Below, piece after piece: positions 59,701-62,440 of a stretch of 64,000 nucleotides of DNA; within the stretch, counting starts at the first letter, position 1; each line of letters starts with the position of its first letter. The notes below the pieces were generated by a model. That model worked only from the letters and a program-made list of their open reading frames with translations. It searched no databases and was not told the DNA's origin. The position numbers and the translations under genes are program-made. The stretch lies in contig OX439005.1 in assembly GCA_949316495.1 (NCBI GenBank), forward strand, positions 30,216,217-30,280,216, read 5' to 3'. This DNA is from Amphiduros pacificus. Lineage: Eukaryota; Annelida; Polychaeta; Phyllodocida; Hesionidae.

Positions 59701-62440
59701 AAACTGATCACAGATCTGATTAGATGAGAATTTTACACATTGTTTTATATCGTCCATAAACCTTTAGCACCAAGGGAAACCATCAAGATTAGATTGTGTT
59801 GGAGTATACACGTGTAAATGATGAAACCGAAGAAAAATTCCCTTTAAAAAAAGAAACTGTGATATGGATTATACAGAGATGAAGATTTCAGATTTTATCA
59901 TGAGTTTTAAAATTTCAGTGAGTTGGCTATGAGCCAACCTTAAGCATGTTTAGTACACTATTAATTTTTCATATCAGTCTGAATATCCTTTCAATTCCTC
60001 TTGGTTGTAAGTTCATTATTATGAAAGGCTTTGTAATTTAACTTCTCTGCAAGAGTTTCATATTGTCTGCAGCGATGAATCTTGTTTCACAAATTTATTT
60101 CACTGTTAATGACTTGAACAGGTCTGGTTTAAAATAAATAATAAGACAATGCTATTTGTATTAGTATTATAGTTTTAAATGAATAGGGATGCCATTTTGA
60201 GGGACAGCAAGGGAAAAAAGTTCTCAATTTTTTACCCTTGAACATAGTGGTGCAATAACAAAACACAAGTAATCTCCATACTATGGACAGTTAAGTTATT
60301 TGTGCGTCTTTGATTTGATGAGATGTGTCCATTTAGCAGCATGAGTATTTTGTTAGATGCCAGCAGGTCAGGCCTGTGATCAGGAGGGTCATCTCCACCA
60401 CAAAGTAACAGTCACACGCTAATATGTATCATTTGACAGCCCTAAAGGCCAGAGCTGCCCACCTCCACGTAAATACCTTTAATGGCCAGCAGGGATACTC
60501 GGCAAGATTGCCATACTTATGGGGGGTAATTGTCTGATCCATGGATTTCCGTATGTTTAGTAGAAGATGGTGGGGTTGAGGGCGTAGGTAGTCCCCGCAT
60601 GACTCACGGGGGACACATCAGGGACACTCGGCAGGAAATTGCCTCGCCCGAGCCGTGTCTGGGTGCAGCAGCGGGTCGTGACCTGAGTGCCCGAGTAATT
60701 GTGTTGATTAGCCTCAGATACTGCAGACAATCACAGGTCGCAGGCACAGGTAGACACAAGGTCATAATGGACAGGCAAAATAAAAGCTACAAGGTGATCA
60801 TAGGCGATGATGGCCGGCCTAGAGGACGACACCAATTAACCTGGCATGAAGCTGAGAGAACCCGGACAGCAGTAGCTGTCGGGGGAGCCTTGTTACTCAC
60901 ATTACTTTACACATCAAAGCTCACTGAGTCCGCATCAACACTGCTTTAAATAATACCCATCTCAATAATGAGTGCAGGCAACGGGTCTTCAATATTTCAT
61001 TATAGTCGATGTGGGGATTACGGCCATGGAGGCTCAAAGGTTCGGTGGAATGTTTATTTGGTATCCTTTGTGCCTGCCATCTTGAGGTCTTGCCCACGCC
61101 TGATCCTCCCTGCCGTGTAGTCCATTTCATTAATAACCTCCACGGCACCGCATTCCCCCGACGCCCATCCTTTCACAACCCTCTCCCCTCTGTCACCAGA
61201 ATACCGCCTAAGAAAACACATTGTGTTTGAGCATCAAAATTAATAACACAGATACATCAAGTATGGCATGGTGAAGGGTCGGGCAGAGGAATGCGTGCAT
61301 GTCACCACCGCAGATTCAAGTCCACGCTCCTATTTGTACAGCTAAATTAATTTTGGGGACAGTGTAGATTTGTAGTGGTATGAAGTAATGGGATCATGCC
61401 TGGGTGGCAGCATGCCATCAGACCACATCAAATATGTATGTTCAGTCTGAGACCACTGTCGCCAATCCCAAAATCACATACACACAGGCACTTGTTGAGC
61501 TTGTGTTACCCATGCCTCATCTCATCCAGGGCTGGCAATCCTGGGTGTCATGCAGACACTTGTTGAGTTTTTGAGCTTCATGCCTCATCTCATCCAGGCC
61601 TTTATGCGTACAGAGAAACTTGGTAAGCTTGTTTCTCCCATTCCTTCCTCATATTTTGAGCCTGTTCTACCCACTGCCTTTGTTTCACCAAGGGTTTACA
61701 TGCACAGATACACTTCAAGTTTCTGTCACCCATGCATGGGTTTTACCAAGGTCTGCCATATGCACACAGGTACTTGTTGAGTTAATGTCACCCTTGCATG
61801 GGTTTCACCAAGGTCTGCCATATACACACAGGTACTTGTTGAGTTAATGTCACCCTTGCAGGGGTTTCACCAAGGTCTGCCACATGTACACAGGTACTTG
61901 TTGAGTTAATGTCACCCTTGCAGGGGTTTCACCAAGGTCTGCCATATGTACACAGGTACTTGTTGAGTTTGTGTCACCCATGCATGGGTTTTACCCAATG
62001 CTCCCATGTCCACAGTGATTTGTAGAGTAGGAACATGACTTTACACAGGTGACCTTGAAGGGAATTACTCCATAAATGAACAAAACTCTCAGAGATAAAT
62101 GCTTGCCAGAAAAGCCCATTAATAATTTACCATAAAATCACTGCTGCAAAGAGGAATACATGTACATTTGATACAAGCTTTACACAACTCAATGGTGACA
62201 ATTCACACTAATCTATTTAAAAAGTTATTGAAGAGATTATCAAAGTAATTGAAATTTATTTTATGCAAAAAGAAATATATGGAAGACTAATTACTTTCAA
62301 TCAAAAGGGTATTTTTCCTTGACAAGATAATAGCTTTGAGGAGCGAGGAAGATACGTGGAGAGCATTGTGCAGAACCACAAGGAACACACCACATTTGAG
62401 GACTTTGCATCTCAAGTTTTTGCCCCTGTTCTACCACAAG
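102..62440 (+). CDS. RALGAPA: Ral GTPase-activating protein catalytic subunit alpha (41 exons; both ends incomplete)
   Basis: The alpha subunit, with its beta partner (RALGAPB), switches off RalA/RalB by stimulating GTP hydrolysis. In mammals Akt phosphorylates it to relieve that block during insulin signalling. I assembled it by eye from conserved peptides and splice signals; all 41 exons join in phase. Order: helical N-terminal half (exons 1-14), disordered Ser/Thr-rich linker of about 640 residues (15-22), helical middle (23-33), and a Rap/Ran-GAP domain like that of tuberin (about 35-41). Diagnostic peptides include [78 protein letters not shown] and [13 protein letters not shown]. The catalytic asparagine thumb (N in HLGNDEV) is codon 40276-40278, near residue 2,169 of the windowed protein. 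The start codon lies upstream of the window and the terminal exon is unresolved. Vertebrates have two paralogues; I cannot tell from here whether this animal has one. Confidence 0.97.
438..487 (+). CDS. RALGAPA: RALGAPA exon 2
   Basis: Acceptor ends at 437, donor GTAAGT at 488. Encodes [17 protein letters not shown], aligning with the vertebrate REELDAILFIFE segment. Phase 1 in, phase 0 out; too short to stand out as an open frame. Confidence 0.92.
488..1320 (+). other. intron 2
   Basis: 833 bp. It holds the inverted-repeat element at 522-867, inserted 34 bp after the donor; the rest is AT-rich with nothing recognised. Confidence 0.9.
516..873. mobile_element. 346-bp inverted-repeat (MITE-like) element with 6-bp target duplication
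   Basis: Perfect 13-bp inverted ends (CATGGGTGCTGGT at 522-534 and its complement at 855-867) are flanked on both sides by AGAATG (516-521, 868-873), a clean target-site duplication. The interior is richer in GC than the intron and carries several CCGTC motifs; TTCCGTCAAAATTT occurs near both ends in the same orientation. There is no coding capacity. The family was not identified. Confidence 0.8.
1321..1422 (+). CDS. RALGAPA: RALGAPA exon 3
   Basis: Phase 0-0, 34 codons, donor GTGAGT. Encodes [19 protein letters not shown] and then LLHTGNSLK, one of the best-conserved N-terminal blocks of the family. Confidence 0.96.
1549..1714 (+). CDS. RALGAPA: RALGAPA exon 4
   Basis: Acceptor TTTCCAG, donor GTGAGT. 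Starts [16 protein letters not shown], matching vertebrate IRREGVRLFLLWLQAL. Phase 0 in, 1 out. Confidence 0.95.
2103..2218 (+). CDS. RALGAPA: RALGAPA exon 5
   Basis: Encodes [20 protein letters not shown], matching the LVPPQSGDKGQEDLT region of vertebrates. Phase 1 in, 0 out; donor GTCAGT. Confidence 0.94.
2219..7408 (+). other. intron 5 (5.2 kb)
   Basis: Long AT-rich intron. I see no gene, tandem array or clear transposon. The only compositional outlier is the GC-rich patch near 6590-6730. Confidence 0.75.
6590..6730. other. GC-rich patch in intron 5, possible conserved noncoding element
   Basis: About 140 bp of balanced, complex sequence stands out in an AT-rich intron. Short open frames run through it on both strands, but there is no convincing splice pair or homology. 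It could be a regulatory element or an old transposon fragment. Confidence 0.3.
7409..7547 (+). CDS. RALGAPA: RALGAPA exon 6
   Basis: Encodes [20 protein letters not shown], matching GFSFLFSHFKKYYLPYIFP. Follows a 5.2-kb intron. Phase 0 in, 1 out; donor GTAAGT. Confidence 0.95.
7548..8904 (+). other. intron 6
   Basis: 1.36 kb; nothing recognised. Confidence 0.7.
8905..9043 (+). CDS. RALGAPA: RALGAPA exon 7
   Basis: Acceptor TTGGTAG, donor GTGAGT. Encodes [18 protein letters not shown], aligned with KARVIVIRWLVSFWLEPK of vertebrates. Phase 1 in, 2 out. Confidence 0.9.
9399..9642 (+). CDS. RALGAPA: RALGAPA exon 8
   Basis: Acceptor GTATTTAG at 9391-9398 is the one that keeps phase 2; an AG at 9364 would break frame. 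Encodes a Ser-rich stretch ([11 protein letters not shown]) and then [20 protein letters not shown], matching [21 protein letters not shown]. Donor GTTAGT. Confidence 0.93.
9806..10045 (+). CDS. RALGAPA: RALGAPA exon 9
   Basis: 80 codons, phase 0-0. Encodes [20 protein letters not shown], matching [20 protein letters not shown]. Donor GTGAGT. The second half is less conserved and polar. Confidence 0.95.
10192..10206 (+). CDS. RALGAPA: RALGAPA exon 10: 15-nt microexon
   Basis: A 15-nt segment encoding ENVNK lies between a pyrimidine-rich acceptor (TTTTGCTTTGTAG) and a consensus donor (AAA then GTAAGT). It is phase 0-0 between two phase-0 neighbours, so including or skipping it keeps the frame. 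It is predicted from splice signals only; no homology can support five residues. Confidence 0.6.
10207..11339 (+). other. intron 10
   Basis: 1.1 kb, very AT-rich; nothing recognised. Confidence 0.7.
11340..11635 (+). CDS. RALGAPA: RALGAPA exon 11
   Basis: Acceptor CTTTTTAAG. Encodes [20 protein letters not shown] and then [18 protein letters not shown], matching [20 protein letters not shown] and [14 protein letters not shown]. Ends in a split Trp codon (TG, then G) at a GTACGT donor; this exon end is the founder of the 45-bp tandem array downstream. Confidence 0.97.
11625..12690 (+). repeat. 45-bp tandem array copying the exon 11 end and its splice donor
   Basis: About 22 good units plus two decayed ones. 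Each unit carries CAGAAAACATG followed by GTACGTAACTC, the last bases of exon 11 with its donor, then CTTCTTGTAGAG and a short AT-rich tail. The first unit overlaps the real exon end (11625-11635). Units are nearly identical, so the array is young or homogenised and probably length-variable. Reading past the true donor meets an in-frame TAG within the first unit. Confidence 0.95.
12741..12852 (+). CDS. RALGAPA: RALGAPA exon 12
   Basis: Acceptor TAACTTTCAG, donor GTAAGC. Completes Trp and encodes [19 protein letters not shown] and [10 protein letters not shown], matching WEQMLLVLLRVTESVL and AGRLAGPLFQ. Confidence 0.96.
13180..13302 (+). CDS. RALGAPA: RALGAPA exon 13
   Basis: 41 codons, phase 0-0. 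[20 protein letters not shown] matches [20 protein letters not shown] almost residue for residue. Donor GTGAGT. Confidence 0.97.
13589..13712 (+). CDS. RALGAPA: RALGAPA exon 14
   Basis: [20 protein letters not shown] matches [20 protein letters not shown]. Ends with a basic KEKRRRGTK stretch at the border of the linker. Phase 0 in, 1 out. Confidence 0.97.
13883..14233 (+). CDS. RALGAPA: RALGAPA exon 15: linker with Akt-type sites
   Basis: Symmetric phase 1-1, 117 codons. Carries FSRGWSR, the conserved FSRGWSRD landmark. Two segments fit RxRxxS, the Akt substrate rule: RIRTFS (Ser codon 13912-13914) and RQRSLS (Ser codon 14119-14121), in the region where mammalian RalGAP alpha is phosphorylated by Akt. 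The remainder is Ser/Pro-rich and probably disordered. Confidence 0.93.
14558..14641 (+). CDS. RALGAPA: RALGAPA exon 16 (linker)
   Basis: 28 codons, phase 1-1, acceptor TTTGTAG, donor GTGGGT. Encodes [19 protein letters not shown]. Poorly conserved; a possible cassette. Confidence 0.82.
14642..15497 (+). other. intron 16
   Basis: 856 bp, AT-rich, nothing recognised. Confidence 0.7.
15498..15629 (+). CDS. RALGAPA: RALGAPA exon 17 (linker)
   Basis: 44 codons, phase 1-1, acceptor TATGTAG, donor GTATGT. Encodes [22 protein letters not shown]-richer than its introns. No close counterpart recalled in vertebrates. Confidence 0.83.
15630..16226 (+). other. intron 17
   Basis: 597 bp; pyrimidine-rich near its 5' end, otherwise nothing recognised. 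Confidence 0.7.
16227..16349 (+). CDS. RALGAPA: RALGAPA exon 18 (linker, weak donor)
   Basis: 41 codons, phase 1-1, encoding [20 protein letters not shown] and a basic tail ([11 protein letters not shown]). The acceptor (TGATTTTAAAG) and donor (GTTCTA) are both weak, which suggests a regulated cassette. No better donor lies in frame nearby. Confidence 0.7.
16350..17937 (+). other. intron 18
   Basis: 1.6 kb; apart from the dispersed repeat copy near 16960-17240, nothing recognised. Confidence 0.7.
16960..17240. repeat. diverged dispersed repeat, copy 1
   Basis: It shares ordered blocks with 41295-41505: AAATTATT with ATTCC and ACCGAAAAA, then AATATACA, GGGACAT, and CTGATTGCCATTTAAT. Ends and family are unclear; a weak third relic may lie near 29380-29450. 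Confidence 0.5.
17938..18087 (+). CDS. RALGAPA: RALGAPA exon 19 (linker)
   Basis: 50 codons, phase 1-1, acceptor ATGTTTCAG, donor GTATGT. Encodes [19 protein letters not shown], echoing the DMDTD motif of exon 17, which hints at an old exon duplication. Confidence 0.82.
18088..18635 (+). other. intron 19
   Basis: 548 bp, T-rich; nothing recognised. Confidence 0.7.
18636..19253 (+). CDS. RALGAPA: RALGAPA exon 20: large Ser/Thr-rich linker exon
   Basis: 206 codons, phase 1-1; the longest exon. Begins with a charged block ([11 protein letters not shown]), then Ser/Thr/Lys/Asp low-complexity repeats such as [15 protein letters not shown], and ends near [13 protein letters not shown]. Donor AAG then GTGAGA at 19254. 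The frame stays open a further 37 codons past the donor to a stop at 19364-19366, so intron retention would give a protein lacking the GAP domain. Confidence 0.85.
19261..19279 (+). promoter_or_regulatory. CTCF-like motif just after the exon 20 donor
   Basis: TGGTCACCAGAGGGCAGCA matches 18 of 19 positions of the vertebrate CTCF consensus (YDRCCASYAGRKGGCRSYV) by eye, and an E-box CACGTG follows at 19281. CTCF is conserved across bilaterians. Occupancy here is inference. Confidence 0.45.
19325..19490. repeat. three imperfect copies of a GATGGCAGCA-containing repeat in intron 20
   Basis: GGGTAGATGGCAGCACTGCA and variants occur at about 19327, 19402 and 19457, at spacings of about 55-75 bp. A small degenerate array. 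Confidence 0.6.
19491..20606 (+). other. rest of intron 20
   Basis: AT-rich; nothing recognised. Confidence 0.65.
20607..20822 (+). CDS. RALGAPA: RALGAPA exon 21 (linker)
   Basis: 72 codons, phase 1-1. Starts [15 protein letters not shown], resembling the vertebrate RPIDDPGVPSEW segment. Ser/Thr-rich; donor GTAAGT. Confidence 0.9.
20823..21720 (+). other. intron 21
   Basis: 898 bp; nothing recognised. Confidence 0.7.
21721..21966 (+). CDS. RALGAPA: RALGAPA exon 22 (linker, acidic)
   Basis: 82 codons, phase 1-1. Encodes [15 protein letters not shown], an acidic run ([13 protein letters not shown]), a basic patch (RRRERKGKG) and [14 protein letters not shown], which aligns with TPSPSTLNIDHM of vertebrates. 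Donor GTGAGT. Confidence 0.9.
22251..22465 (+). CDS. RALGAPA: RALGAPA exon 23
   Basis: [20 protein letters not shown] and then [20 protein letters not shown] match vertebrate [20 protein letters not shown] and [20 protein letters not shown]. Phase 1 in, 0 out; donor GTAAGT. Confidence 0.97.
22523..24121. mobile_element. 1.6-kb nonautonomous element with inverted ends and 147-bp core repeats
   Basis: Left end ACCCTCAGCCC (22523-22533) is inverted at the right end (GGGCTGAGGGT, 24111-24121). The left end also forms its own hairpin with GGCTGAGGGTA at 22546-22556. A GTAT/GTCT microsatellite (22576-22625) precedes about nine core units of roughly 147 bp in two subtypes, in the order A-B-A-B-A-B-B-B-A. 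No target duplication is obvious. Microsatellite plus tandem core is reminiscent of the Helentron-type 'pearl' elements of bivalves, but I cannot confirm that assignment. Confidence 0.7.
22576..22625. repeat. GTAT/GTCT microsatellite
   Basis: Tetranucleotide run at the left side of the 1.6-kb element. Confidence 0.9.
24242..24340 (+). CDS. RALGAPA: RALGAPA exon 24
   Basis: 33 codons, phase 0-0. Encodes [20 protein letters not shown], matching [20 protein letters not shown]. Donor GTAGGA. Confidence 0.95.
24341..25162 (+). other. intron 24
   Basis: 822 bp; a short array of ACAATAAAA-type units lies at about 24411-24472 and a small ACTACACAGGTAC duplication near 24855-24890. Otherwise nothing. 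Confidence 0.65.
25163..25318 (+). CDS. RALGAPA: RALGAPA exon 25
   Basis: 52 codons, phase 0-0. Encodes [20 protein letters not shown] and [14 protein letters not shown], matching [20 protein letters not shown] and FYNIMHCGLLHIDQ. Donor GTCGGT is non-consensus at +3. Confidence 0.95.
25439..26145. mobile_element. 0.7-kb nonautonomous DNA transposon with 28-bp inverted ends and TA duplication
   Basis: The left end (25439-25466, beginning ATACCGTATTATCCCTAAT) is the reverse complement of 26118-26145 with one mismatch. The element proper runs from CCGTATTATCCC to GGGATAATACGG between TA dinucleotides (25440-25441, 26143-26144), as for Tc1/mariner-type insertions. No transposase remains. It fills most of intron 25. 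Confidence 0.88.
26335..26466 (+). CDS. RALGAPA: RALGAPA exon 26
   Basis: 44 codons, phase 0-0. Encodes [20 protein letters not shown], matching [20 protein letters not shown]. Donor GTGAGT. Confidence 0.95.
26749..27042 (+). CDS. RALGAPA: RALGAPA exon 27
   Basis: 98 codons, phase 0-0. Encodes [20 protein letters not shown] and [19 protein letters not shown], matching [20 protein letters not shown] and GPARCVALCSLGIWICEEL. The donor AAG then GTAGTT is weak; this exon end founds the 58-bp array. Confidence 0.96.
27013..27875 (+). repeat. 58-bp tandem array copying the exon 27 end and its splice donor, left part
   Basis: About 15 units, the first being exon 27 itself. Each carries CTGCTGCTCACACTCAAG followed by GTAGTTACTGAATGATAATA. 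All copies are nearly identical. Reading past the real donor reaches TGA after four codons. The array continues after the inserted LTR fossil. Confidence 0.95.
27876..28477. mobile_element. solo-LTR-like fossil inserted in the 58-bp array
   Basis: A 602-bp insertion interrupts one array unit. It begins TGTTGG and ends CCTACA, the short inverted TG/CA ends typical of long terminal repeats, and is flanked by ATAG on both sides (27872-27875, 28478-28481), a 4-bp target duplication. There is no internal region, so it looks like a solo LTR of an LTR retrotransposon (family not determined, possibly Ty3-like). It is younger than the array it sits in. Orientation unknown. Confidence 0.65.
28478..28640 (+). 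repeat. 58-bp tandem array, right part after the LTR fossil
   Basis: Two full units and one decayed unit continue the array of exon 27 donor copies; the last loses similarity after CATGTTCTGC. Confidence 0.9.
28855..28965 (+). CDS. RALGAPA: RALGAPA exon 28
   Basis: 37 codons, phase 0-0. Encodes [20 protein letters not shown], matching [20 protein letters not shown]. Donor GTAACA. Confidence 0.93.
29201..29269 (+). CDS. RALGAPA: RALGAPA exon 29
   Basis: 23 codons, phase 0-0. Encodes [20 protein letters not shown], matching [20 protein letters not shown]. Donor GTAAGT. Confidence 0.93.
29501..30155 (+). repeat. 49-bp tandem array copying the exon 30 splice acceptor
   Basis: Thirteen units, marked by GTGCTGCCCTCT at about 29532 to 30118. 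Each has the core GTGCTGCCCTCTGTTGTAG followed by TTGCTAGTATCAGTCAGG. The last unit's AG is the real acceptor of exon 30, whose first 18 bases (TTGCTGGTGTCAATCATG) match the repeat at 14 positions. Each unit also has a CTCF-like core on the minus strand. Confidence 0.95.
30138..30248 (+). CDS. RALGAPA: RALGAPA exon 30
   Basis: 37 codons, phase 0-0. Encodes [18 protein letters not shown], matching LVVSLLLCLLDWIMALPL. Its acceptor (CCTCTGTTGTAG) and first bases are the last unit of the 49-bp array. Donor GTAAGT. Confidence 0.95.
30249..32413 (+). other. intron 30
   Basis: 2.2 kb, AT-rich; a GTATATATAC-type palindromic stretch lies near 31235-31262. Nothing else recognised. Confidence 0.65.
32414..32641 (+). 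CDS. RALGAPA: RALGAPA exon 31
   Basis: 76 codons, phase 0-0. Starts [10 protein letters not shown] (vertebrate VLHGCVYGAQ) and ends KLAART (vertebrate SIAART). The middle is variable. Donor GTAAGC. Confidence 0.93.
32808..33011 (+). CDS. RALGAPA: RALGAPA exon 32
   Basis: 68 codons, phase 0-0. Encodes [19 protein letters not shown] and [20 protein letters not shown], matching [19 protein letters not shown] and [20 protein letters not shown]. Confidence 0.97.
33176..33255. repeat. two-copy tandem duplication in intron 32
   Basis: AAATATTCACTTAAATCT followed by GGCCAGG occurs twice about 42 bp apart. Confidence 0.75.
33617..33764 (+). CDS. RALGAPA: RALGAPA exon 33
   Basis: Encodes [20 protein letters not shown] and [12 protein letters not shown], matching [20 protein letters not shown] and YSWDSAILYGPP. 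Phase 0 in, 1 out; donor GTAGGT. Confidence 0.96.
35119..35648. mobile_element. TTAA-flanked inverted-repeat element, copy 1
   Basis: 530 bp between TTAA and TTAA. The left end TTAAAGGTATTAAGCA is the complement of the right end TGCTTAATCCCTTTAA with one mismatch. It aligns end to end with copy 2 at 37378-37917, in the same orientation. TTAA targets are used by piggyBac-type transposases, so this may be a piggyBac-mobilised MITE. It carries two TGACGTCA (CRE) octamers and an internal palindrome around CCTCAATTGAGG. No coding capacity. Confidence 0.85.
35712..35781. repeat. (AT)n microsatellite
   Basis: About 35 AT dinucleotides followed by a short CA-rich stretch. Likely polymorphic. Confidence 0.97.
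36425..36609 (+). CDS. RALGAPA: RALGAPA exon 34
   Basis: Acceptor TTGTTTTGCAG, donor GTGAGT. Encodes a variable segment ending [16 protein letters not shown], which aligns with VPTWDTIRDEEDVLDE. Phase 1 in, 0 out. Confidence 0.92.
36961..37142 (+). CDS. RALGAPA: RALGAPA exon 35
   Basis: Encodes [20 protein letters not shown] and [10 protein letters not shown], matching [20 protein letters not shown] and FVEKHFNDLN. Phase 0 in, 2 out; donor GTATGT. Confidence 0.96.
37378..37917. mobile_element. TTAA-flanked inverted-repeat element, copy 2
   Basis: 540-bp second copy, same ends and orientation as copy 1. The two CRE octamers of copy 1 are each altered here, but another (GTGACGTCAAG) is present at about 37731. 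It occupies most of intron 35. Confidence 0.85.
38042..38221 (+). CDS. RALGAPA: RALGAPA exon 36
   Basis: Encodes [20 protein letters not shown] and [19 protein letters not shown], matching [20 protein letters not shown] and LLKKNEKLLRELRNLDSRQ. Splits a Cys codon at its 3' end; donor GTAAGT. Confidence 0.97.
38222..39399 (+). other. intron 36
   Basis: 1.2 kb, AT-rich; nothing recognised. Confidence 0.7.
39400..39523 (+). CDS. RALGAPA: RALGAPA exon 37 (GAP domain)
   Basis: Encodes [20 protein letters not shown] and [11 protein letters not shown], matching [20 protein letters not shown] and [11 protein letters not shown]. Opens the Rap/Ran-GAP fold. Confidence 0.98.
39755..39910 (+). CDS. RALGAPA: RALGAPA exon 38 (GAP domain; GC donor)
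   Basis: 52 codons, phase 0-0. Encodes [20 protein letters not shown] and [11 protein letters not shown], matching [20 protein letters not shown] and [11 protein letters not shown]. Ends AAG then GCAAGC; no GT donor is available before an in-frame stop. Confidence 0.97.
39911..40260 (+). other. GC-AG intron 38
   Basis: The intron starts GCAAGC after AAG and ends TTTTTTCTGTACAG. Both neighbouring exons are conserved to the boundary (KK, then LRHLG), so the non-GT donor is firm. It contains the 56-bp duplication at 40020. Confidence 0.92.
40020..40131. repeat. perfect 56-bp tandem duplication
   Basis: Two identical adjacent copies starting AGTTTTCTGTGTCTGATACA; recent, or an assembly artefact. 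Confidence 0.9.
40261..40419 (+). CDS. RALGAPA: RALGAPA exon 39 (GAP catalytic exon)
   Basis: 53 codons, phase 0-0. Encodes [20 protein letters not shown], with the asparagine thumb at codon 40276-40278. The equivalent Asn supplies the catalytic carboxamide in Rap1GAP and tuberin, and changing it inactivates mammalian RalGAP alpha. All core residues are intact. Donor GTATGC. Confidence 0.98.
40623..40750 (+). CDS. RALGAPA: RALGAPA exon 40 (GAP domain; U12-type donor)
   Basis: Encodes [19 protein letters not shown] and [20 protein letters not shown], matching [19 protein letters not shown] and [20 protein letters not shown]. Ends in phase 2 (TT of a Phe codon) at a GTATCCTTT donor. Confidence 0.96.
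41295..41505. repeat. diverged dispersed repeat, copy 2
   Basis: Same block order as 16960-17240, ending GGGACATTTTGCAATTTCTG and then ATTGCCATTTAATA. Confidence 0.5.
41506..41964 (+). other. intron 40 interval
   Basis: AT-rich; nothing recognised. Confidence 0.6.
41965..42645. repeat. nested 18/27-bp tandem array
   Basis: Units of 18 bp (TGAATGTGCAGACCTGGG and CACACCTGGG variants) alternate irregularly with a 9-bp ATATATCA-containing insert. Because both lengths are multiples of three, frames stay open for over 200 codons on both strands; these are not genes. Related decayed units trail to about 42800. Confidence 0.95.
42800..45900 (+). other. intron 40 interval
   Basis: 3.1 kb, AT-rich; a small hairpin (GGGGGAAATAACCCC) lies near 44274. 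No gene or element recognised. Confidence 0.6.
45957..46160 (+). mobile_element. tRNA-derived SINE relic
   Basis: A polymerase III A-box-like TGGAGCAGTTGG (45967-45978) and a B box GGTTCGAGCC (46032-46041) lie in a tRNA-like head starting GGCTGTGGAGCAG. The A-B gap (65 bp) is long for a tRNA but acceptable for a SINE. A pyrimidine-rich tract precedes it. Tail and target duplication are unclear. Confidence 0.55.
46255..46715. repeat. AGGTCA-rich repeat with two ~151-bp units
   Basis: GATATTTTGCAAAA recurs at about 46440 and 46591, with AACTAG plus GTTCACAGTGACC or GGTCACAATGACC following. TTTTCAAGGTCACAGG links it to the core of the 1.6-kb element at 22523, so it may be a distant relative. 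Confidence 0.6.
46847..46887 (+). other. exon-like 41-bp segment inside intron 40
   Basis: Flanked by acceptor TTCTATTGTCAG and donor GTAAGC. In phase 1 it joins the open frame at 47074. Not part of RALGAPA. No family recognised. Confidence 0.25.
47074..47494 (+). pseudogene. coding-like segment inside intron 40, unrecognised
   Basis: After an AACACAG acceptor, one frame reads [20 protein letters not shown] and continues in a helix-like pattern to codon TAA at 47305; an overlapping frame stays open to 47494. Local composition is less AT-rich than its surroundings. Could be a nested exon, an old retrocopy fragment or chance. Confidence 0.25.
47500..48740 (+). other. intron 40 interval
   Basis: 1.2 kb; a balanced-composition patch at 48360-48570 stands out, otherwise AT-rich. 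No gene. Confidence 0.55.
48750..48990. promoter_or_regulatory. candidate conserved noncoding element in intron 40
   Basis: A 240-bp block of complex, GC-balanced sequence with clustered factor-like sites: GATCAAATG (TCF-like), AATTAATG (homeodomain), GCTAATCCCCC (Otx/Pitx-like) and CAACAAGAGGGCAC (CTCF-like, 12 of 14 positions). No coding frame or splice pair. Confidence 0.35.
49000..53380 (+). other. intron 40 interval
   Basis: 4.4 kb. Contains scattered short open frames (for example 49070-49378) without splice or homology support. A less AT-rich patch at 51620-51830 and a CCGCCGCCGCC stretch near 52008 are the only outliers. Confidence 0.55.
53415..53433 (+). repeat. C19 homopolymer at the edge of the 72-bp satellite
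   Basis: Nineteen consecutive cytosines; the length is unreliable in most sequencing. Confidence 0.9.
53434..55190. repeat. 72-bp G-rich satellite, about 24 units
   Basis: Each unit carries GAGGGAGGGGAGGGGTGTTC plus CAAGGAGCACTGTTACTCCC. The period is a multiple of three, so the minus strand reads open for 374 codons (a 24-residue repeat); this is an artefact, not a gene. Three G tracts per unit suggest unusual DNA or RNA structure. Confidence 0.97.
55539..55905. repeat. 84-bp tandem array, about 4.5 units
   Basis: Unit begins CATATTCTACGTGTCCCTGA and contains GGAGGAAAACTTTACAGGTC. One copy is internally deleted and the last is diverged. Confidence 0.93.
55906..58629 (+). other. intron 40 interval
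   Basis: 2.7 kb; nothing recognised. Confidence 0.6.
58630..58835. other. G-rich block in intron 40
   Basis: Starts with a short GAT repeat, then about 170 bp rich in G runs on the plus strand (GGGGGGTGGGG, GGGGGGAGGGGAGGGG). G-quadruplex-prone; could be regulatory or a decayed G-rich repeat. Confidence 0.4.
58836..60470 (+). other. intron 40 interval
   Basis: 1.6 kb, strongly AT-rich; nothing recognised. Confidence 0.6.
60470..61230. promoter_or_regulatory. GC-balanced block, candidate regulatory element cluster
   Basis: About 760 bp of complex sequence with interspersed homeodomain-like cores (GGTAATTGTC, GTAATTGTGTTGATTAGC, CATTAATAACC) between AT-rich flanks. Open frames exist (139 codons at 60530) but start on TTG and have no splice partners or homology. 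Confidence 0.35.
61478..62010. repeat. 62-bp tandem array with decayed left part
   Basis: Four good units (CACAGGTACTTGTTGAGTTA and TTTCACCAAGGTCTGCCA) at about 61767-62010, with older, diverged units to the left. Confidence 0.9.
62334..62440 (+). CDS. RALGAPA: RALGAPA exon 41 (end of GAP domain)
   Basis: Its first C completes the Phe codon begun 21.6 kb upstream. Encodes [20 protein letters not shown] and [15 protein letters not shown], matching [20 protein letters not shown] and FEDFAAQVFSPAP. Leaves in phase 1 at GTGAGT, so at least one more exon follows. Confidence 0.95.

Larger units (their letters stand above)
40751..62333 (+). other. intron 40: 21.6-kb U12-type intron
   Basis: Donor GTATCCTTT (40751-40759) is the minor-spliceosome consensus. 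TTCCTTGAC (62315-62323) is a perfect U12 branch site with the branch A 11 nt before the terminal AG, and there is no ordinary polypyrimidine tract. The flanking exons join in phase 2 within a conserved motif (LYMAF, then FEERGRY). The intron carries most satellites of the window. Confidence 0.93.

Noticed and set aside
60530-60949. 139-codon plus-strand frame
   Set aside because: Starts on TTG, has no splice signals, and no part resembles a known protein; explained by higher GC content.
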